64,000 nt of DNA from Streptomyces longhuiensis (GCF_020616555.1 NZ_CP085173.1:9626001-9690000); one strand, 5' to 3'. Positions 36,840 to 44,935 are shown, counted from the first letter of the stretch. The notes: generated from the letters alone by a model not told the origin. Numbers and translations: made by a program.

Positions 36840-37655
36840 ATGGCCATAGACCAGGATCTTGCTCTTGCACGTTCATCACGCTCGATGCCCTTGGCGTTCG
36901 TAGCGGGCGGCGCTGTCGGGATCCTCGGCGGGATGATCGGTTTGGGCGGCGCGGAGTTCCGGCTGCCGCTCCTGATCAGCCTGTTCGGGTGCGCCGCCCT
37001 GTCAGCGGTGATCCTGAACAAGGCCATGAGCCTGGTCGTGGTCCTGGCCGCGCTCCCTGCCCGCCTGGCAGCAGTCTCGGCATCCGAGCTGGCCTCGCAC
37101 TGGACCATCGCCGCCAACCTGCTCGCGGGAAGCCTGCTGGGCGCATGGGCCGGGGCCACGTGGGCAGTCCGGATGCGCAGCTCCACCCTGTACAAGGTGC
37201 TGGCCGCATTGATGATGTTCATGGCCGCAGCCTTGATGGTCACCCACACCACGGCCCTGGGAGCCCTCTTGTTGCCGCTGTGGGTCCAGGTGCCCAGCGG
37301 GGTCCTGGCAGGCTTCGGCATCGGAGTAGTCGCCGCAATCATGGGCGTGGCCGGGGGCGAGCTGCTGATCCCAACGATCGTGTTGCTGTTCGCGGTCGAC
37401 ATCAAGACGGCCGGGAGCCTGTCCCTGCTCGTGTCGTTGCCGACCATGCTGGTGGCCTTCGCCCGCTACAGCCGCGACGGAAGCTTCGCGGTGCTGCGCG
37501 CCAATCTCCCCTTCACCGTGGTCATGGCCGGAGGTTCGATCGCAGGTGCCCTGCTGGGCGGCCTGCTGGTCGGGGTGTTCTCCGAGATGGTTCTCATCCC
37601 CGCGCTGACCGGCATCCTGCTGATCTCCGCGATCAAGCTCGCCCGCCACGACTAG
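36840..37655 (+). CDS. sulfite exporter TauE/SafE family permease
   Basis: 271-aa membrane protein of the TauE/SafE (DUF81) family with about eight transmembrane helices and the two family repeats. The first is AFVAGGAVGILGGMIGLGGA with FRLPLL; the second is AGFGIGVVAAIMGVAGGELL. Predicted to export sulfite, sulfoacetate or related organosulfur anions. ATG 36840 preferred because GGGAGG lies eight bases upstream; the in-frame ATG 36831 is adjacent to it. The stop codon is the TAG of a CTAG that starts an IS-type terminus (37652). Confidence 0.92.
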   Translation: MAIDQDLALARSSRSMPLAFVAGGAVGILGGMIGLGGAEFRLPLLISLFGCAALSAVILNKAMSLVVVLAALPARLAAVSASELASHWTIAANLLAGSLLGAWAGATWAVRMRSSTLYKVLAALMMFMAAALMVTHTTALGALLLPLWVQVPSGVLAGFGIGVVAAIMGVAGGELLIPTIVLLFAVDIKTAGSLSLLVSLPTMLVAFARYSRDGSFAVLRANLPFTVVMAGGSIAGALLGGLLVGVFSEMVLIPALTGILLISAIKLARHD

Positions 37656-37700
37656 AGCCTGTCTCCTTGATGAAGAAGCCGCCCAGCTGAAACGGAAAGT

Positions 37701-38153
37701 ATGGAGAAACGAAGGGAGCGCTCGCCTACTGTCGCCGTGGAGGTAACGGTGTCCTGGCCATCAGTGATCATCCTTGTCCCCGCGGAGCAACGCCCGTCGC
37801 TTGAAGAGCGAATCCGTGCCTTTGGGCTCGTGTCAGATCCTGTGACCGGTGACGAAAGGCTGCACTGGCACGGGTACTCGTACTGCCTCGACCTCTCGGG
37901 CGGCATTCTGACGGACTACGAGCTAGACGAGCTTGAGCAAGTGACGACCTCGATCGGCGAACCGTACGCGGTCTACGTGTCGTGCCAGTCCATGGACGCG
38001 GCACGAACCTTCCTCCACGACGTCCTCCGTGGTGTCGACGGTCTCGTCGACACCAACCATTTCGAGATCTTGCCGACGAGTGAGTTCCTCACACTGGTGG
38101 ACCGTCATCCCCGCTGGGACTGGCGTCGCCAACCGAGTACGGACCTCCAGTAG
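37701..38153 (+). CDS. hypothetical protein, IS-D passenger (150 aa)
   Basis: Soluble acidic protein: EQRPSLEERIRAFGLVSD, LHWHGYSYCLDLSGGILTD, YELDELEQVTTSIGEPYAVY, DAARTFLHDVLRGVDGLVD, ending RHPRWDWRRQPSTDLQ. Family not recognised; size and composition resemble immunity or antitoxin-like proteins of the island. ATG 37701 lacks a strong site; GTG 37734 (VAVEVTV), preceded by GAAGGGAG, is an alternative. It lies between an IS terminus and a transposase 3' end. Confidence 0.6.
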   Translation: MEKRRERSPTVAVEVTVSWPSVIILVPAEQRPSLEERIRAFGLVSDPVTGDERLHWHGYSYCLDLSGGILTDYELDELEQVTTSIGEPYAVYVSCQSMDAARTFLHDVLRGVDGLVDTNHFEILPTSEFLTLVDRHPRWDWRRQPSTDLQ

Positions 38154-38184
38154 GTCGGCTCACGGCGCCTTCCTGTCACCTGCG

Positions 38185-38800
38185 CTACCAGATCAGGATG
38201 GCAGCGAGGTGCAACGCGGCCTTATACGCGATGGCGAGCTTGTCTGTCCGCATTACGAGGCCGCGCCACTGCTTGAGTCGGTTGATGCACCGCTCGACAG
38301 TATTTCGCTCCTTGCATGTCTCAGCGTCGAAGCCCGGCGGGCGGCCTCCGGCGCGGCCTCGCCGCAGGCGGTGGCCGATCTGGTCGGCGGGCTGCGGGAT
38401 GACGGCTCGAAAGCCGCGACGACGGAGGTGCCCGCGGATCGCGCGCGAGGAGTAGGCCCGATCTGCAAGGACGATCGCAGCGCGGGTTCTTGGCCTGCCG
38501 AGTCCGCATCGCGGGATCCGGATTCTGGCCATGACCGCCTCGAAGGCTGGCGCGTCACCGGCCTGGCCTGCAGTGATGTGGATAGCCAGAGGTCGTGCCC
38601 GGCTGTCGCTGGCCAGGTGGACCTTCGTGCTCAAGCCGCCGCGGGAGCGCCCCAGCGCGTGGTCCTCGGGCTCGGCCCGGCCCGGCGCCCCCTTTTCCTG
38701 GCTCCGGCCGAATGCTGGTGAGCCCGGCAGACGGAGGAGTCTACCGAGACGGTCCAGCCGACCTCGTCTTCGGTATCCGCTCCGAGGCCGGCTGCCACCA
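38185..38800 (-). pseudogene. IS5-family transposase of IS-D, 5'-truncated
   Basis: EVGWTVSVDSSVCRAHQHSA (one frame), then [77 protein letters not shown] and ILIW at the end. The first ~90 residues are missing. About 85% identical by eye to the IS-C transposase. Inactive. Confidence 0.75.
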
Positions 38801-39183
38801 TGCCTGACGGGCAGACATCTGGGCCACCGACCATTCCCGATCGTCCAGTTCCCTTCCGGCGGGGGAGTGCAGGAAGAGCATCTGCTGCCCCACGACGGTC
38901 CACTCCATGAGCGCCGATTCACCACACTCACAAGGTCGCCCTCACGCCATTCGACCTGGGGCGACGGGCGCATTGACCTCACGTACATGAGTTGCGGTGT
39001 GCAGATCCTCCGCAAATCCGCCACTGCAATTCCCACATGCTCATCGCCCTCGACGTCGAACGCACAAAGAAGGCACCCCGGCGGCTGGCCCGGCCCGGGC
39101 TCCGCCCACCCCAATCCGGGGGAACTGCCAGACAGATGCGCGAGCGCCGCTCTGAGGAGGTGACAGGCGCAGCGGTGGGCGTG
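38801..39183. other. intergenic with unassigned remnant
   Basis: Minus strand 39060-38930 reads EHVGIAVADLRRICTPQLMY then VEWREGDLVSVVNRR, which has protein character but no start or stop context and no family I know. Probably what is left of a gene cut by IS-D. Confidence 0.35.
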
Positions 39184-40017
39184 TCACCCCAGGAAGTCCA
39201 GGAGTTGGTCGTTCAGCTGTTTCGGCGCGGTGAGTGGCAGGGAGTGGTGTGTGGTGGTGGGGAGCAGCGCGACCTTGCCCAGCTTGAGCGTTCGGCGGGC
39301 TCGGTCGGCGACGGTGGCGGCGTGGTGGGCGCGGCTGCGCTCTGCCAAAAGGACTAGGACCGGCATGTTGAGGTCGGCGGTCCGGGGACGGCCGCCACCG
39401 ACGAACTTGCGGCCGGGAACGGTCGTGGCCAGCGCATAGAGGCGCTGCCAGGTCTCGTCCGGGTGGCTGCCTGCCGTCTCCCAGGCCAAGAACGTGTGGG
39501 CGCGGGCCTGGCTCGGGCGGATCAGGGTGGGTAGGGCGCGCAGCAGGTAGCCGAGGCGGAACCCGGCGAAGACCTGGGTCGGGTCGATGAGGGCGAGGCG
39601 GTCGACCCGTTGCGGTGCGTGCAGGGCGTACCTGGCGGCGAGCCAGGCGCCGTACGAATGGCCGCACAGGTACGTGTGGGCGAGTTCGAGCCCGCCCAGC
39701 AGCGCGTCCAGCCAGGCCATCAGATCGTCGGCACTCTTCAACGGTGTGCCGCTGCGCTCAGTTCGGCCGGCATCGCCCAACAGGTCTACCGCATGGACCC
39801 GGTATCGCTCACCGAGAGCCGGTGCGTTGGCGAACCAGACCAGGCCGGTGGCGGAGCCGCCGGGCAGCAGGACCAGTGGCATGCCGTCTGCCGGTCCGTA
39901 CACGTGGACCCGGGTGCGGCCGTAGGGGGTGGCGACGTCTCGCTCCTCGGTGGACTGGGGCCAGCGGGCGAGAAGGTTGTCGTAGGCGAGGTCGAAAGCG
40001 GGACGGGACACCGGCAT
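39184..40017 (-). CDS. alpha/beta-fold hydrolase
   Basis: 277 aa. Nucleophile elbow GHSYGAW with Ser121, oxyanion region LLPGGSATG near residue 51 and the C-terminal catalytic His in TTTHHSLPL. Probably an esterase- or lactonase-like enzyme; substrate unknown. ATG 40017 has GAGAGG touching it, so GTG 40011 (VSRPAF), seven bases from the same site, may be the true start. Divergent from a MarR regulator with a palindromic operator between them. Confidence 0.9.
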   Translation of the reverse strand: MPVSRPAFDLAYDNLLARWPQSTEERDVATPYGRTRVHVYGPADGMPLVLLPGGSATGLVWFANAPALGERYRVHAVDLLGDAGRTERSGTPLKSADDLMAWLDALLGGLELAHTYLCGHSYGAWLAARYALHAPQRVDRLALIDPTQVFAGFRLGYLLRALPTLIRPSQARAHTFLAWETAGSHPDETWQRLYALATTVPGRKFVGGGRPRTADLNMPVLVLLAERSRAHHAATVADRARRTLKLGKVALLPTTTHHSLPLTAPKQLNDQLLDFLG

Positions 40018-40021
40018 TCCT

Positions 40022-40052
40022 CTCGTTGAGCGATAATCTCGTTCAGCGAGAT
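40022..40052. promoter_or_regulatory. probable MarR operator
   Basis: Two direct repeats CTCGTTGAGCGA (40022-40033) and CTCGTTCAGCGA (40038-40049) spaced 16 bases apart. The second is part of a palindrome ATCTCG-ttcag-CGAGAT (40036-40052). Placement between the divergent hydrolase and MarR genes fits autoregulation plus control of the hydrolase. Confidence 0.7.
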
Positions 40053-40078
40053 ATTACTCAGGACCCGAGGGAGTGTGC

Positions 40079-40534
40079 ATGGACGATCAGAATCCAGTGA
40101 TGCGGTTGGTTCACCTGCTGCGTGCGGTCACCGTGGAGTTCGACCTGCTCGGCGCGGAGTTCGCCTCCCGCCATGGGTTGCATCCCACCGATGTGCGAGC
40201 GCTGATTCACCTGCTGGACGCGACACGGGACGGGATCCGCGCCACGCCCGGGTGGCTTGGCGAGCAGCTGCGCTTGAACTCCGCCGGGACCACCGCCCTG
40301 GTGGATAGGCTGGAGCGGCTCGGACTGGTCCGGCGCAGCAGGGACACGGCTGACCGGCGACGCGTGCTGCTGAAGGTGGAGGATAAGGCCACGGAACTCG
40401 GGTGGACCTTCTTCGGGCCCATGATCCGCGAGTTGGTAGTGGCCGCCGAAGGCTTCGAGGCCGACGAGTTGGAGACGGTACGTCGCTTTCTGACCGCGGC
40501 ACTCGAGTCCGCCGGACGGTCGCGTTCTGCCTGA
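40079..40534 (+). CDS. MarR-family transcriptional regulator
   Basis: 151-aa winged-helix regulator: LHPTDVRALIHLLDA (helix 3), PGWLGEQLRLNSAGTTALVD (recognition helix) and VRRSRDTADRRRVLLKVED (wing with the DxRxR signature). ATG 40079 has GAGGGAG five bases upstream. It likely represses the divergent alpha/beta hydrolase and itself in response to a small ligand. Confidence 0.92.
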   Translation: MDDQNPVMRLVHLLRAVTVEFDLLGAEFASRHGLHPTDVRALIHLLDATRDGIRATPGWLGEQLRLNSAGTTALVDRLERLGLVRRSRDTADRRRVLLKVEDKATELGWTFFGPMIRELVVAAEGFEADELETVRRFLTAALESAGRSRSA

Positions 40535-40573
40535 CACGGCCTCGGCGCGGAAGCCCGACGAGCCATCCCCGCC

Positions 40574-41080
40574 GTGGCGCTTGTCGATGTCGCGGCCGTC
40601 GCCGACCGCGACGAGGAAGGCGCCGCGCTGCCCGCAGTCCGGTCCGAGCACCAATGTTCCGATGTTCCGTGGTGCTGCCGAGGCCTCGATCGCGACACGG
40701 CGATCGGGCTCCTCGCCACGATCCGCGAGCGCCAAGGCCGAATTGCCGAGGCGATTGCCCTGCTGCGCGCCGGCGCACCACGCTGCTCAACAGCCATGAA
40801 CAACTGGCCGCGCTACTGGCCCGGCACGGCCGGCTCGCCGAACGTCGGGCAGCCGCGGCGACTGACGAATCATGGGACGCCGTACAACGGCTCGCGAGGT
40901 TGCTGGAGAACCGTGGCGACGTGGAGGGGGGCCATCGCGGCATACCGGCTGCCCGACGGACTCGTGGCCCACGACCCCAACTTGGCCTTCGACCTCGCGC
41001 AGCTCCTGACCCGGCACGGCCGGGAGAACGAAGCGATCGATGTGATGCGTGTCCAGGCCGCCGCCCGCAACAGCGCCTAG
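40574..41080 (+). pseudogene. tetratricopeptide-repeat protein, frameshifted
   Basis: TPR helices in two frames: TAIGLLATIRERQGRIAEAI, then (second frame) SHEQLAALLARHGRLAERRA and WDAVQRLARLLENRGDVEGG, then back to GAIAAYRLPDGLVAHDPNLA and LLTRHGRENEAIDVMRVQAA. Two shifts, near 40785 and 40935. A Streptomyces-type TPR protein with its N-terminus also lost. Its 3' end meets the ISAzo13 fragment at 41077. Confidence 0.6.
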
Positions 41081-41664
41081 GTGTCCACGCTGATCACCGG
41101 CTGGCCGGCGTCCCGGTGATCGGGGGCCTGCTCGCTGAGATAGCGGAACTGGGCATCCCTGTACGGATGTTGGCTTCCCTCGATGGTGTTGGCGTTGGCC
41201 TGCAGACTGAAGCCTTCCTCCCGCAGCGGGTCGGCGACGGTGTCCGCACTGACTTTGTGCCCGGTCCGGGCCAGCTCCCGCGCCGGCGTGCGGGTCGACT
41301 TCACCGTCCACCGCAGCGGCGACATCGGATCACCGCGCTCGTCCGGCTCGACCAGCGGCAGCAGTGCCGGCCGCAGCCCCGGATCGAGATCTGCGGCCCT
41401 CTTGCGGCCTCCGCCTGGACGCCGCACTCGCCCCAGAGGCTCCTCGCCGGCCTCCAACTCGAACACGCCCTTGGGGATCGTGGTCTCACTCACCGAGGCC
41501 GCCCGCGCGACGGCCCGAACCCCACCGTGCCCCAGGACACGAGCCGCTGCGGCCATCAGCAGCCGTCGCTACCGCTCGTCCAGATGTGGGAACAACACCG
41601 CGAACTTCACCGCAAGTTGGGTGCAGGTCTCGTCCGGGATACGCATACCACACCAACGAGTCAT
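41077..41664 (-). pseudogene. ISAzo13-family transposase, N-terminal fragment
   Basis: MRIPDETCTQLAVKFAVLFP then an amber codon, then LLMAAAARVLGHGGVRAVAR, LGRVRRPGGGRKRAADLDPG, ERGDPMSPLRWTVKSTRT and TGHKVSADTVADPLREEGFS, ending at PVISVDT where the intact protein continues. About half the protein is missing, with one nonsense codon. The DDE core is incomplete. Confidence 0.8.
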
Positions 41665-41837
41665 GAGACGGGAAGCAACACTTTGATGATCTGCAAGCCC
41701 TTAGCCTGTGCGGCCGTATCTCCGTCATCTGTTGCAGATTTGACTGAATCGGGTACCTGTTGCCGCTGCCTGTGCACAGTCGTACGTTCGAAGTGTGGGG
41801 CGCGTCTGCCCCGGAAGAGCTAGGCAGGCAGTTCCCC

Positions 41838-42689
41838 ATGGCGCAGTCATCGTCAAGTCTCGCCGTGGAGGCCAAAGTGAATGACTTCAACGAGCCTGTA
41901 ACGATAAACGTCGCGGACGGCGAAGTTGCTCTAGTGGCAAAGGCCAACGGCACGGTAGTTTCCGCTTTCAGCAAAGATGGCTTCGCGGTCTACGGGGAAG
42001 CAGAAGGGACTGGCGTAGTCGGAAAGAGCAGCTCCTGGCTTGGAGTCTACGGGGAGTCCGCAGGAGGCATCGGCGTAGACGCCGTGCGTGGGCAAGGCAA
42101 GGGTGGCACCTGCGGAGTCGCAGGGCATAGTGAAAACGGCATCGGCGTCTACGGTAAAGGACCGACACTGGCTGGCAAGTTCGAAGGCAAAGTGAAAATC
42201 ACAGGTCCACTGGAGGGCAATCAAATCGAAGGGCAAAGTGGGAATTTCTTCGGAGAAGTGAGAGCCGTGAGGTTCACTCCCTCAGGAGGGGACTACGCCG
42301 AGACGTTTGCGGCAGGAGGCGAATTCGAGCCAGGAACCGTTCTCGTCATCGGAGACGACGGCCTGATGGCCCCGTGCGACGCACAGTACGACTCGCGCGC
42401 AACGGGAGTTGTGTCGGGTGCCGGTGGCCTCACCCCGGGAACCGTCATGGAGAGCAACCCCGATTCCGCGCATCACGTGACGCTGGCACTCGCGGGGCAG
42501 GTCTACGTCAAGGCAGACCCTCAGTACGGGCCAATCGCTGCTGGCGACCTCCTCACGACCTCACCCAGCGAAGGGTGCGCAATGCGAGTGTCCGACCGCG
42601 GCCGTGCGGTCGGCGCAATCCTCGGAAAGGCCCTGGCAACACTCGATGGGGAGCCGGGACTCGTTCGTATGCTCGTGACGCCATCTTGA
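41838..42689 (+). CDS. repetitive beta-structured protein, tail-fibre-like
   Basis: 283 aa. N-terminal strand repeats with a recurring GVYGES/GIGVYGK pattern (GFAVYGEAEGTGVVGKSSS, LGVYGESAGGIGVDAV, SENGIGVYGKGPTLAG). A compact C-terminal domain has SGGDYAETFAAGGEFEPGTV and GDLLTTSPSEGCAMRV, as in phage tail-spike and cell-surface trimeric proteins. No signal peptide. AT-richer and less biased at codon third positions than its neighbours, pointing to recent acquisition. ATG 41838 begins the conserved part. Confidence 0.7.
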   Translation: MAQSSSSLAVEAKVNDFNEPVTINVADGEVALVAKANGTVVSAFSKDGFAVYGEAEGTGVVGKSSSWLGVYGESAGGIGVDAVRGQGKGGTCGVAGHSENGIGVYGKGPTLAGKFEGKVKITGPLEGNQIEGQSGNFFGEVRAVRFTPSGGDYAETFAAGGEFEPGTVLVIGDDGLMAPCDAQYDSRATGVVSGAGGLTPGTVMESNPDSAHHVTLALAGQVYVKADPQYGPIAAGDLLTTSPSEGCAMRVSDRGRAVGAILGKALATLDGEPGLVRMLVTPS

Positions 42690-42905
42690 GCCGATGCAGG
42701 CATGGTGGCGGCGGAGTTGCGGCTCACGGTGATGTGGGCGCGGCTGCGGGCGTCGGAGGGCGGGAGGGAGTTACTCCTTGCCTACCGGTTCCTTCGCCGG
42801 GCCCTGTGTCGGCGCCCGATGCGAACACGACCCAGAACTACGGGCCCGCCGCTTACGGCCGGCCCGTCAGCCCCCTGTGCAACGTCTGCTACGCCAAGGC
42901 CCGCC

Positions 42906-43428
42906 GACTGCACTCGCTGGTCCATCCGTAAACTCGCCGCCTATCTGCGGAAGTCCACGGCCGCGTGGTCCGGATCGGTCGCGAGGCGTTACGGAGCCTG
43001 CTCGCCTGCCGCGGTATTACCTTCCAGCGAACCAAGACCTGGAAGGAGTCCCCCGACCCCGAACGCGACGCCAAGCTCGACCGCATTGAGCACGTCGTGG
43101 AGCGGTTCCCGGACCGAGTTTTCGCGCTCGACGAGTTCGGTCCGCTCGGCATCTGGCCCACCAGCGGCACGAGTTGGAGCCTGGCCGGGGGTACCCCGAT
43201 GGGCCAACCCCGATCGAGGCCCACTTCGGGCCATTGCGGCAGTTCGCGATCTCCAACTCCCATTATCGCAACCACACCGCACAGCCCCGGGCCCTGCACG
43301 CCTATCTGCGCTGGCGCAACCACCACGCCCGCGACCCCGACGTCCTTGCCGCCCAACGGCGTGAGCGCGCCCGAATCCGCGGCGAGAGGGGCGTCCGCCG
43401 GGGCGGAAGACCCGCGCTCGCGGCATGA
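42906..43428 (+). pseudogene. IS630-family transposase remnant
   Basis: TRWSIRKLAAYLRK, then (second frame) RIGREALRSLLACRGITFQR, TKTWKESPDPERDAKLDRIE and RVFALDEFGPLGI (DDE Asp/Glu region). After a deletion near 43165, a third frame gives PIEAHFGPLRQFAISNSHYR, ALHAYLRWRNHHARDPDVLA and GGRPALAA. Two frame changes plus an internal deletion. The bases 42690-42905 hold nothing I can assign. Confidence 0.75.
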
Positions 43429-43438
43429 GGACATCTGG

Positions 43439-43756
43439 TCAGGGCACTTCCGCGACGTCTTCGGACGCCCAGGTCCGGAAGGTCGCAAGTGCCTCGGCCA
43501 GATTGCCTGGCCCACAAGCGACATGAAACTTGTGCTCGGAAGTCCAAGCCATCACCCAGTCGTGCTCACCCCGAGTGATCCGCTGGTGGGGGTACTCCCG
43601 GTCCGCCAGCTGTGTCTCCTCAAGATCGATCTTTACGAGCCAACCCGGGTTGTCGATCGTCTCGATCGCCACACCCCATTCGTGTTCCCAGTCGCCGTCG
43701 CATTGCGAGGAATACCAGTTCTGCAACCACTCAAGTGCGTGCTCAGGTACGGACAT
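43439..43756 (-). CDS. Imm53-family immunity protein
   Basis: 105 aa, whole-length match to the Imm53 pattern: LEWLQNWYSSQCDGDWEHEW, GVAIETIDNPGWLVKIDLEE, HDWVMAWTSEHKFHVACGPG and ALATFRTWA. Imm53 proteins protect against polymorphic toxin nucleases. No toxin adjoins, making it another orphan. It is divergent from the 43957 gene, with repeat R4 between them. Confidence 0.88.
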   Translation of the reverse strand: MSVPEHALEWLQNWYSSQCDGDWEHEWGVAIETIDNPGWLVKIDLEETQLADREYPHQRITRGEHDWVMAWTSEHKFHVACGPGNLAEALATFRTWASEDVAEVP

Positions 43757-43821
43757 GGGCGTGATGCTAGGCGAACCACACGTGGACAGACGGACCGGTG
43801 AACTTTCCCGGTCGGAGCACT

Positions 43822-43916
43822 AGACGCCATGAATCACGCCCGCTCCCCGGTGTGTGAGGCGACGGCGGACGGGATGGGAGCTGGGGTGAGTGGTGGGTCA
43901 GGGTCGGACGTGATCG
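43822..43916 (+). repeat. dispersed repeat R, copy 4
   Basis: Aligns with copy 3 (36181-36281): cacgcccgctcc, ggtgtgtgaggcgacggcgg, acgggatgggagctgggg, gagtggtgggt. Lies between the Imm53 gene and the next small gene. Confidence 0.7.
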
Positions 43917-43956
43917 CTACCACTCACCCAAGTTGCCGAGGCCACCTCATAGGATC

Positions 43957-44220
43957 ATGGTCATGACGAGCCCTCTGACGCCCGACGATCTGATTGGCGA
44001 TCGTGAGGCCTTCAGCGCCTTCCTGGCGTGTCTTCGCGCAGACCATGCAGCCAACGGCCGGCAGTGGGAGAACGCAACGCTGGAAAGGTTCTTGGAAGCC
44101 CTGGAAGCCTGGGTTGCGGCGTCTCCGGGGTGGTACCGAAACTTCGGGCGTGACCTGCCGCCCGATGGCGATTGGACGTTCTTCGCCCGTGCCCTGACCG
44201 CCGCTCGGATCTACGAATAG
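43957..44220 (+). CDS. small acidic protein, DUF7660-like
   Basis: 87 aa: DREAFSAFLACLRADHAANG, WENATLERFLEALEAWVAAS, FARALTAARIYE. The pattern matches small actinobacterial proteins annotated, as far as I recall, as DUF7660; some sit beside toxin and immunity genes. ATG 43957 or 43963 (MTSPL). Preceded by repeat R4 and followed by a terminator hairpin. Confidence 0.65.
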   Translation: MVMTSPLTPDDLIGDREAFSAFLACLRADHAANGRQWENATLERFLEALEAWVAASPGWYRNFGRDLPPDGDWTFFARALTAARIYE

Positions 44221-44309
44221 CCCTGATGGGCGCCGTACCCCTTCCGTGCCCGATCGAGCAGGGAACCGTGGGGGACAACGGTCGCTGACGGCGAGGAGGA
44301 ACGAGGAGA

Positions 44310-44338
44310 GCCCCCGACCGATCTTGCTGGTCAGGGGC
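44310..44338. terminator. terminator hairpin
   Basis: GCCCCCGACC pairs with GGTCAGGGGC (one mismatch) around a nine-base loop, between the 87-aa gene and the tRNA fragment. Confidence 0.6.
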
Positions 44339-44350
44339 GGTCAACGTGCG

Positions 44351-44408
44351 TGGTGGGTGTGGGATTTGAACCCACGGTGACTCGCGCCTCGACGGTTTTC
44401 AAGATCGT
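44351..44408 (-). tRNA. tRNA-Ser(UGA) 3' fragment, likely attachment-site remnant
   Basis: The minus strand reads CTTGAAAACCGTCGAGG (anticodon loop with TGA and 3' anticodon strand), a long class II variable arm, a perfect T-arm GTGGGTTCAAATCCCAC and an acceptor strand. The 5' half does not fold: no D-arm, no acceptor partner, and the 5' anticodon strand has a mismatch. A tRNA 3' half with the 5' half replaced is what site-specific integration into a tRNA gene leaves behind. No integrase gene is visible nearby. Confidence 0.6.
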
Positions 44409-44473
44409 CCCAGGTTCGACTCCGTCACGAGGGGTCTGCGCCGAGTGGAGCTCTGCCGTGGGTTCACCGTATG

Positions 44474-44935
44474 TCAGATCTCGTTGGCGAGGCGCACGTA
44501 GTCGTAGTAGAGAGGGTCCCCGTCCTCGTCCACCGGGTACTCGTAGCTGCTCTGGTTGGCGAGGACGACCCGCAGCTCCGGCAACTCGTCGAAACCGAGG
44601 TCGTTCTCGGTGATCTCGTGGCCCCGCTCCGCGAACAGCTCGAAGAGGTCCACACTCGGGGTGCGGAAGACGTCGAGACCCTCGAGGAGCACTCGCACGT
44701 CGGCGTCCTCGTCGAGGAACCGGAACAGCTCCACGCCGCTCAGCGCGCCCTTGGTGAAGCCGAGCATCACGTTCAGGCCGGACGCGTCGTGCTTGAGCAG
44801 GATCTGCCCCGGCTCCGGATCACTGGAGGCGACCCGCAGCAGCCCCCACGCCTGGACCGCGTCGCGCGCCTCCTGCGCCGACATGCCCAGCCGCAGCGGC
44901 CCGACACCGACCAGTGGCAGCAGTTCCAGTTCCAT
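44474..44935 (-). CDS. probable immunity protein of the Rhs toxin (153 aa)
   Basis: Acidic soluble protein: LLPLVGVGPLRLGMSAQEAR, LKHDASGLNVMLGFTKGALS, VELFRFLDEDADVRVL, PSVDLFELFAERGHEITEND. ATG 44935 with a GAAGGA site. It starts 47 bases after the stop of the Rhs gene on the same strand, the standard place for the cognate immunity gene. I do not know the family by name. Confidence 0.75.
   Translation of the reverse strand: MELELLPLVGVGPLRLGMSAQEARDAVQAWGLLRVASSDPEPGQILLKHDASGLNVMLGFTKGALSGVELFRFLDEDADVRVLLEGLDVFRTPSVDLFELFAERGHEITENDLGFDELPELRVVLANQSSYEYPVDEDGDPLYYDYVRLANEI

Larger units (their letters stand above)
37652..38800 (-). mobile_element. IS5-type unit IS-D with passenger gene, one end lost
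   Basis: Left terminus CTAGAGCCTGTCTCCTTGAT matches the IS-C ends. A 5'-truncated minus-strand transposase (38800 to 38185) is closely related to that of IS-C. Between its 3' end and the terminus lies an intact unrelated gene, the same arrangement as in IS-C but with the passenger in the opposite orientation relative to the transposase. The other terminus is not found. Confidence 0.5.
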
